Positions 14,296 through 18,639 of a DNA stretch of 18,639 bases are shown here, one piece after another. Each line of letters opens with the position of its first letter. Position 1 is the stretch's first letter. The translations under genes and the position numbers were made by a program. The notes beneath the pieces were generated by a model, which was given only the letters and a program-made list of their open reading frames with translations, made no database searches and had not been told where the DNA came from. The stretch spans positions 1 through 18,639 of the forward strand of contig JBGQHM010000091.1 of NCBI GenBank assembly GCA_041497995.1, read 5' to 3'. This DNA is from DATKMS01 sp041497995. GTDB lineage: Bacteria; Desulfobacterota; Binatia; HRBIN30.

Positions 14296-14598
14296 TCAGC
14301 CACGGCCGCCGCGGCCGTAGCCGCCACCCCCGGAGCGCGGGCCGCGTGGGGTTTGCGGGCGAGCTTCGTTGACGATGATCTCGCGGCTTTCCATGCTGTG
14401 GCCGTTGAACATCTCGATCGCCTTCTGCCCGTCCTCGGCGGATGCCATCTCCACGAAGCCGAAGCCGCGGGACTGCCCCGAGATCTTGTCGCGGATGATG
14501 TTCACCGACTCGACTGCTCCGGCTTGCTGGAAGAGAGTCTGCAAATCCTCTTCACGGACCTTAAAGGGGAGGTTGCCTATGTACAACTTGGTCGCCAT
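14296..14598 (-). CDS. RRM-type RNA-binding protein with glycine-rich tail
   Basis: Protein of 100 residues with one RNA recognition motif (about 3-80). RNP2 is LYIGNL (5-10) and RNP1 is RGFGFVEM (44-51), with the aromatic residues that stack on RNA. A short RG-rich tail (PRGPRSGGGGYGRGGRG) follows. Similar small proteins in cyanobacteria and proteobacteria are often cold-induced RNA chaperones; the target here is unknown. The ATG has a near-perfect AAGGAGG upstream. A plausible promoter lies about 100 nt upstream, giving a long leader. Confidence 0.95.
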   Translation of the reverse strand: MATKLYIGNLPFKVREEDLQTLFQQAGAVESVNIIRDKISGQSRGFGFVEMASAEDGQKAIEMFNGHSMESREIIVNEARPQTPRGPRSGGGGYGRGGRG

Positions 14599-14697
14599 GT
14601 CCTGCCTCCTTAATCAGCCGACCTGCGTCCCCCCGACGTACCGTAAGGTCCTCGCTCGCATCGGCTCAAACCCGCGGGTCCTCGGAAAGTGGGCGAA

Positions 14698-14727
14698 ACT
14701 CTACTGCCGTCCAAGCCTCCGAGTCAA
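14698..14727 (-). promoter_or_regulatory. Candidate sigma70-like promoter for the RRM gene
   Basis: On the minus strand, TTGACT (14727-14722) and TAGAGT (14703-14698) are separated by 18 bp, matching consensus at five and four positions. The resulting leader is about 90-100 nt, long as in many cold-shock-type RNA-binding protein genes. Confidence 0.4.
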
Positions 14728-14788
14728 TGAAAATCTTCGCGTGAGGGGGGCTCTCCGCCGAACCCTCAGGCACCGTCTTTGCGGCTCA

Positions 14789-14824
14789 TCAAACATCTCT
14801 CAAGCAGGCGTTTCCTGCGTTTGA
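14789..14824. other. Nested stem-loop upstream of mutY
   Basis: An inner stem GCAGG/CCTGC (14804-14808 with 14814-14818, loop cgttt) is enclosed by an outer stem TCAAAC/GTTTGA (14789-14794 with 14819-14824). The 3' strands are contiguous, and the 5' side has a 9-nt bulge. The role is unknown, and there is no T run for a terminator. Confidence 0.35.
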
Positions 14825-14916
14825 CTGTACTACGGTCACGCACGAGACGTGCCGCGCCCGTCGGTCGGCGACAGGCTTGTACAGAACCCGCCGGTTTCGC
14901 TAAGGGAGGGCCCGCG

Positions 14917-15582
14917 ATGCCACGGCTCGATCCCGCGCAAGTCGCTGACTTCCAGCGCCGGTTGCTACGCTGGTACGGCCGTCACGGGCGCGACCTCCCG
15001 TGGCGGCGGACACGCGATCCGTACCACATTCTGGTATCTGAAGTGATGCTGCAGCAGACGCAAGTTGATCGCGTCCTCGGCTACTATGAGCCTTTCCTGC
15101 GACGCTATCCAACCATCGAAGCCCTGGCATCGTCGTCCGAGCCGCAGGTCCGTGAGGCTTGGGAAGGGTTGGGGTACTACGCCCGCGCCCGCAACCTGCA
15201 CCGCACCGCGCAAGAGGTGACGGCCCAGCACGGTGGAAAGCTGCCCGACGACCCCGAAGCTATCCAACGCTTGCCGGGCATCGGCCGCTACACGGCAGGC
15301 GCCGTGCTGAGCTTCGCGTACCGAAAGGATGCGGCGATTCTCGACACCAACGCGGCGCGCGTGCTGCGTCGCGTTTTCGCTGTGCGGCGGTCGACGTCAA
15401 AGAGCCGGTTGCAGCGCCGGCTGTGGGACATTGCGGAGGCAGTCACGCCCGCCGGCAAAGCGGATAGGTTCAATCAAGCCATCATGGATCTCGGCGCAAC
15501 CGTCTGCCATGCCCGCAATCCCGAGTGCCCGCGCTGCCCGGTCCGCAATCCCTGCCGCAGCGCCGGCAAGAACGGTCTGTAG
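14917..15582 (+). CDS. mutY: Short MutY-type A/G-specific adenine glycosylase lacking the C-terminal domain
   Basis: Protein of 221 residues that removes adenine mispaired with guanine or 8-oxoguanine in base-excision repair. Motifs are SEVMLQQTQV with the catalytic Glu, the helix-hairpin-helix LPGIGRYTAGAVLSFAY, LDTNAARV with the catalytic Asp, and the C-terminal [4Fe-4S] cluster CHARNPECPRCPVRNPC with Cys spacing 6-2-5. It ends about 12 residues after the cluster, so the Nudix-like domain that reads 8-oxoguanine in typical MutY (about 350 residues) is absent. At this length it resembles MIG-type thymine mismatch glycosylases, but the motifs are MutY-like. ATG 14917 follows AAGGGAGGG. It converges with the acetyltransferase gene, 7 nt away. 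Confidence 0.88.
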   Translation: MPRLDPAQVADFQRRLLRWYGRHGRDLPWRRTRDPYHILVSEVMLQQTQVDRVLGYYEPFLRRYPTIEALASSSEPQVREAWEGLGYYARARNLHRTAQEVTAQHGGKLPDDPEAIQRLPGIGRYTAGAVLSFAYRKDAAILDTNAARVLRRVFAVRRSTSKSRLQRRLWDIAEAVTPAGKADRFNQAIMDLGATVCHARNPECPRCPVRNPCRSAGKNGL

Positions 15583-15589
15583 TCTCTGG

Positions 15590-16159
15590 CTACTGTTCGA
15601 GAGTCATCAGTGGTGCGACCCGCCGCTCCCATTCCCGTCGCAGGATCGAGTACACGAGGCGGTCGACCCGTCTGCCGTTGCGCAGGGGCACGCCATTGAG
15701 GATGCGTTCGCGCACCATGCCGAGCTTCTCCATGGTGCGGTAGGAACGGTGATTCGTGGTATCGCATACCGCCTGGATGCGCCGCAGACTGAGGTGCTTG
15801 AAGCCGTATCCGAGCAGCAGCCGTCCCGCCTCAACGTTGAGCCCCTGGCCCCAATACCGGCGGCTGAGCGTGTAGCCAATCTCGCCGACGCCCCACATGC
15901 GGCTGATGATGCGGATATCGACCACGCCGATCACCCTGCCTTCTTGCACGTGCTCGACGGCGAAGGTGATCGGCCCCCAATCGTCGGCGAGGCAGCGCCG
16001 CATGTAGGCCATGGTGTCGTATGGGGTGCGATGCGGCTCCCACCCTGCGAAGCGGGTGACGGCCGGGTCGGACGCGTAGCTGAAGACGTCCTCCAGATCC
16101 TCGGGCTGGAAGTCGCGCAGTCGGACACGCCCACCGCGCAGCTCCGCGTTCGCCATCAT
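15590..16159 (-). CDS. GNAT acetyltransferase, RimJ/RimL-like
   Basis: Protein of 189 residues of the Acetyltransf_3 type. It has LRGGRVRLRDFQPEDLEDVFSYASDP at the N-terminus, a central EIGYTLSRRYWGQGLNVEA (about 93-111, acetyl-CoA pyrophosphate loop with the R-x-x-W-G-Q-G-x pattern), and YGFKHLSLRRIQAVCDTTNHRSYRTMEKLGM (118-148). Family members acetylate ribosomal protein N-termini or other small amines; the target is unknown. The first ATG (16159) is favoured over the adjacent one because GAGGGA lies 10 nt upstream. It lies 56 nt downstream of asd on the same strand, with a strong hairpin between them. Confidence 0.9.
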   Translation of the reverse strand: MMANAELRGGRVRLRDFQPEDLEDVFSYASDPAVTRFAGWEPHRTPYDTMAYMRRCLADDWGPITFAVEHVQEGRVIGVVDIRIISRMWGVGEIGYTLSRRYWGQGLNVEAGRLLLGYGFKHLSLRRIQAVCDTTNHRSYRTMEKLGMVRERILNGVPLRNGRRVDRLVYSILRREWERRVAPLMTLEQ

Positions 16160-16187
16160 GTCGGATCGTCCCTCACGTCTCAGCGCA

Positions 16188-16215
16188 GGCGGCGGGCGCC
16201 TTGAGCGCCACCGCC
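16188..16215 (-). other. G+C-rich hairpin between asd and the acetyltransferase gene
   Basis: A stem GGCGC/GCGCC (16195-16199 with 16205-16209, 5-nt loop) is extended by a second GGCGG/CCGCC helix after a small internal loop. It abuts the asd stop codon. No T run follows on the minus strand, so it may reduce read-through or protect mRNA ends rather than act as a classical terminator. Confidence 0.35.
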
Positions 16216-17295
16216 CTAAATGTATCCGGCCGTTGCGAGATACTCTGCGGTCAGCACCGCACCTTTTGCCGCCCCCATCTTGGTGTTGTGCGAAACCAGC
16301 ATGTACTTGACGCCATTGTCGAGCGCGTGATCCTCGCGGATGCGACCCACGCTCGTCGTCATACCGCCATCGGCATCGCGATCCAGCCGTGGCTGCGGCC
16401 GAAACGGATCGTCGTGGACCGTGATGAGCCGCTGCGGCGCCGACGGCAGTGCCAGCTTCGCCAGCTCGCTGCCGAACTCGCTAAACGCAGCAGCGATATC
16501 AGCCGGCGTGCAACGCGTGCCCAGCGATACCGTCACGGCTTCGGTGTGTCCCTCGGTCACGGCGGCCCGCGTACACGTGGCGCTCACAGGAAACGCCGCC
16601 GGGGCGATGCCCCCTTCGCCCATCACTCCGAGAATCTTCCCGGTCTCACGCGCGACCTTCTCTTCTTCACCCGGGATGTACGGAATGATGTTGTCGACGA
16701 TGTCGAGCGCTTGCACGCCCGGCGACCGTCCCGCGCCCGAGATACCTTGCATCGAGGTCATCACCACGCGTTGGATGCCGAATCGATCGAGCAGCGGCTT
16801 TAACGTGACTACGAGACCCATCGTCGTGCAGTTCGGCAGCGGCGCGATGAAGCCGCGCCATTGACGCCGCCGGCGCTGCAGGTCGATCTGCGCCGCATGG
16901 GACAGGTTAACCCCTGGTACCATGATGGGCACGTCGTCCTCATAGCGAAATGCCGACGCGGTGCTCAGCACTGCCGCCGTCTTCGCGTACTGCGGCTCCA
17001 GGATACGTGCCGCGTCCGACTCCACGGCGCTGAACACGATGTCGATCCCGGCGATGTTCAACCCGTCGCCATTCTCCACCGGCAGATCCAGCAGCTGGGG
17101 CGGCGGCTCCTCACTGCACCACCAGCGACGCGCACCGGTCTTGGCGTCACGGATCGCTGCACGGTACGGCTTGCCCGCCGAGCGCTCGGACGCAGCCAAG
17201 AGCACAATCTCGAACCAGGGATGGCGAGCGAGCGCCGTCAGGAACTGTTGCCCTGCAATTCCTGTAGCACCAACAACCGCAACTCGCTTCTTCAT
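16216..17295 (-). CDS. asd: Aspartate-semialdehyde dehydrogenase, archaeal/fungal type
   Basis: Protein of 359 residues that reduces aspartyl phosphate with NADPH in lysine, threonine and methionine synthesis. It has VAVVGATGIAGQQFL (5-19, NADP-binding loop), FSAVESDAA, the nucleophile Cys156 in PLPNCTTMGLV, TSMQGISGAGRSPG (180-193), TCTRAAVTEGHTEAV with the acid-base His250, and the C-terminal NTKMGAAKGAVLTAE. The NCTTMG form and the overall pattern match the archaeal/yeast class rather than E. coli Asd. Malonyl-CoA reductases of the same fold are an alternative not excluded by sequence alone. The gene has a good promoter and precedes the acetyltransferase gene. Confidence 0.92.
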   Translation of the reverse strand: MKKRVAVVGATGIAGQQFLTALARHPWFEIVLLAASERSAGKPYRAAIRDAKTGARRWWCSEEPPPQLLDLPVENGDGLNIAGIDIVFSAVESDAARILEPQYAKTAAVLSTASAFRYEDDVPIMVPGVNLSHAAQIDLQRRRRQWRGFIAPLPNCTTMGLVVTLKPLLDRFGIQRVVMTSMQGISGAGRSPGVQALDIVDNIIPYIPGEEEKVARETGKILGVMGEGGIAPAAFPVSATCTRAAVTEGHTEAVTVSLGTRCTPADIAAAFSEFGSELAKLALPSAPQRLITVHDDPFRPQPRLDRDADGGMTTSVGRIREDHALDNGVKYMLVSHNTKMGAAKGAVLTAEYLATAGYI

Positions 17296-17324
17296 CGCAC
17301 TCGCCTACGCTCTCCGACCCGATT

Positions 17325-17353
17325 ATTAGCCGGAACCCGAGGCGCATTGTCAA
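17325..17353 (-). promoter_or_regulatory. Sigma70-like promoter for asd
   Basis: On the minus strand, a perfect TTGACA (17353-17348) is followed after 17 bp by GCTAAT (17330-17325), four of six matches. Transcription would start around 17318, about 23 nt before the asd ATG. Confidence 0.55.
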
Positions 17354-17419
17354 CCAGGGACTCAGGGAATTCCACGGGCGTGCACCCGCGCTCGCGAGCC
17401 GCCGCGTGCAGCCCCCGCA

Positions 17420-17448
17420 TTGACAGGCCTCGATGAAGGTTCTAACAG
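17420..17448 (+). promoter_or_regulatory. Sigma70-like promoter for the SDR gene
   Basis: A perfect TTGACA (17420-17425) is followed after 17 bp by TAACAG (17443-17448), a weak -10. The leader would be about 85-90 nt. It is divergent from the asd promoter, about 67 bp away. Confidence 0.45.
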
Positions 17449-17541
17449 GACCCCTGCCGCAGCACGGCGGTGTAGCAGTACGCGGTGCGTAGCAAGCCTT
17501 CGGTGGTGGGACGGCGAAGGCGGCAACGAGTCGGAGACTGC

Positions 17542-18279
17542 ATGGGCGTCTTGGAAGGTAAGGCTGTGGTGATCACGGGCGGTGCCTCAGGTATCGGCCG
17601 CGCCACGGCCCTGCAGTGCGCGGCCGCAGGGGCGCGCGTGATGATCGCTGACGTCCAAGACGGCGCCCCGATCGCCGCTGGCGCGCACCCACACGACATC
17701 CGCTTTCAACACACCGATGTCTCCATCTCCACCGATGTGGCCGCGCTGATGCGCTGGGCCGTGACACAACACGGCCGCATCGATGTCCTGGTGAACGCCG
17801 CCGGCATCGGCGGCGGCAGCGCAGCCACGGCCGATTACGCTGAGGCCGACTTCGACCGGGTCATTGCCATCAACCTCAAGGGGGTGTTCCTCTGCATGAA
17901 GCACGCGCTCGCGGCGATGGTTCCCGCCGGCGGTGGTGCGATCGTCAACATCGCCTCGATACTGGGGCTGGTGGGGCTGCCGCAAACGCCGGCCTACTCG
18001 GCGGCAAAAGGCGGCGTCGTACAGCTCACCAAGGTGACCGCACTCGAATACGCCGGCCGCAACATCCGCGTGAACTGCATCTGTCCCGGCATCATCGACA
18101 CGCCGATGTTGGATAGCGTACCCGCGGCTGGTCGCCAGCTGCTCATCGACCGCCAGCCGCTGGGTCGGCTCGGTCGCGCCGACGAGATTGCCGCTACCGC
18201 CGTGTTTCTGGCGAGCGATGCATCGACATTCACTACCGGCGCCGTGTTCGCCGTCGACGGCGGCTTCACGGCGCAATGA
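17542..18279 (+). CDS. Classical short-chain dehydrogenase/reductase (SDR)
   Basis: Protein of 245 residues, the usual length for classical SDRs. It has the cofactor loop TGGASGIG (12-19), NAAG (85-88), catalytic Asn111, Ser139, Tyr152 and Lys156 (YSAAK), PGIIDTPM after strand 6, and the C-terminal AVDGGFTAQ. Asp37 at the end of strand 2 (VMIADVQD) favours NAD(H) over NADP(H). The substrate cannot be told; sequence style is like FabG and 2,5-diketogluconate or 3-hydroxyacyl oxidoreductases. ATG 17542 has GGAG six nucleotides upstream, and the longer frame is basic shadow sequence. Confidence 0.92.
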   Translation: MGVLEGKAVVITGGASGIGRATALQCAAAGARVMIADVQDGAPIAAGAHPHDIRFQHTDVSISTDVAALMRWAVTQHGRIDVLVNAAGIGGGSAATADYAEADFDRVIAINLKGVFLCMKHALAAMVPAGGGAIVNIASILGLVGLPQTPAYSAAKGGVVQLTKVTALEYAGRNIRVNCICPGIIDTPMLDSVPAAGRQLLIDRQPLGRLGRADEIAATAVFLASDASTFTTGAVFAVDGGFTAQ

Positions 18280-18328
18280 CCTTTGGCATGGCGCTCTAAT
18301 GACATCAAAGGGAGTTTTGATTAGGCTG

Positions 18329-18353
18329 CCCGCCGCCGCAGACGTGCGGCGGG
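18329..18353 (+). terminator. Candidate hairpin after the SDR gene
   Basis: A perfect 8-bp stem CCCGCCGC/GCGGCGGG (18329-18336 with 18346-18353) encloses a 9-nt loop, 50 nt after the SDR stop. No T run follows, so intrinsic termination is uncertain. A small A+T-rich stem (atcaaa/tttgat, 18304-18321) precedes it. Confidence 0.3.
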
Positions 18354-18382
18354 TCGGCGCACGAGCCTTGGGAGCGAGCGTG

Positions 18383-18639
18383 ATGACGAAGACGCGAGCG
18401 GACGAAACGGCGGACTTCACGCAGGTCTACATCCGACGTGCCCTGGAACCGAGGCTGCAGGGACACGGGAAGATCGACGTGCGCAGATCTCGGCCGTGGG
18501 GACTAACGATCGTGCACCGTTATACGAGTGAATGGAACGGCCGGCAGGTCGCCCTGCCGGTAGCACAACTGCGCAGCCGCGGCCCGAAGTTGCAGCTGTA
18601 CTGGAAACGCGCCAACGGCCGCTGGGTGCCCTACGAAGC
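18383..18639 (+). CDS. DUF3024 family protein (partial, 85 residues visible)
   Basis: The frame from ATG 18383 is open to the window edge. It encodes a basic protein with RRSRPWGLTIVHRYTSEWNGRQ (about 35-56) and the DUF3024-like end LQLYWKRANGRWVPYE (about 70-85). Family function is unknown. A GGGAG element lies upstream, and GTG at 18380 immediately before is an alternative start. The visible length is close to that of short family members, so the stop is probably just beyond the window. Confidence 0.65.
   Translation, partial: MTKTRADETADFTQVYIRRALEPRLQGHGKIDVRRSRPWGLTIVHRYTSEWNGRQVALPVAQLRSRGPKLQLYWKRANGRWVPYE

Larger units (their letters stand above)
14599..14916. other. Divergent intergenic region between the RRM gene and mutY
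   Basis: This 318-nt region holds the RRM leader and promoter on the minus strand, a nested stem-loop at 14789-14824, and the mutY ribosome binding site (AAGGGAGGG, about 14902-14910). No coding frame with a protein-like pattern was found. A clear mutY promoter was not identified. Confidence 0.6.

Noticed and set aside
17370..17412. Riboswitch-like G+C-rich inverted repeat between the asd and SDR promoters
   Set aside because: It lies upstream of both inferred transcription starts, so it would not be in either mRNA; the lysine riboswitch pattern is absent.

Overview
The window is GC-rich chromosomal DNA from a Gram-negative-like bacterium. Its gene content and style (bacterial secernin, multi-module SPFH protein, split MetE-like proteins, LarA-type racemase, short G+C-rich dispersed repeats) resemble uncultured deltaproteobacterial or Binatia-like genomes. 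That placement is an inference; there is no rRNA or other decisive marker. I see no phage, insertion sequence, CRISPR array or resistance island.

Layout. (1) 1-1133, minus strand: the start of an enoyl-CoA hydratase, preceded by an overlapping pair made of a small DUF5678-like protein and a retropepsin-like aspartic protease. (2) 1134-2068: almost gene-free, with two ~100-bp units bounded by inverted copies of a 15-bp core, a third partial copy, and one doubtful small ORF. (3) 2069-3352, plus: a secernin-type C69 peptidase. (4) 3443-6559, minus: an SPFH/flotillin-like protein with repeated N-terminal modules, followed by a LysM-L,D-transpeptidase, probably one envelope operon. (5) 6747-9555, plus: three genes joined by ATGA stop/start overlaps, two MetE-like proteins and an AAC(3)-family acetyltransferase. 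(6) 9566-13913, minus: tRNA-Ser(GGA), SRP RNA, dnaX, ybaB, recR and a LarA family gene; the tRNA-Ser/SRP RNA/dnaX/ybaB/recR order is the one known from Bacillus. (7) 13965-14598, minus: a tiny putative lipoprotein and a glycine-tailed RRM protein. (8) 14917-15582, plus: a short MutY-type glycosylase. (9) 15590-17295, minus: aspartate-semialdehyde dehydrogenase of the archaeal/fungal type, then a RimJ/RimL-like acetyltransferase. (10) 17542-18639, plus: an SDR oxidoreductase and the start of a DUF3024 protein.

Most genes are housekeeping or ordinary metabolism. The best candidate for an undescribed system is the 6747-9555 operon. Its first protein looks like a catalytically dead MetE half. The second keeps most but apparently not all of the zinc site. 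The third is a CoA-dependent acyltransferase-like protein with an extra cysteine cluster. The close coupling suggests that the three act together on one substrate, perhaps a thiol- or amine-containing methyl acceptor, but the substrate cannot be read from the sequence. Other points of interest are the modular SPFH protein next to a cell-wall transpeptidase, the retropepsin/DUF5678-like pair, the LarA gene at the end of the dnaX-recR operon, and a large imperfect inverted repeat that runs up to the dnaX start codon in place of a Shine-Dalgarno.
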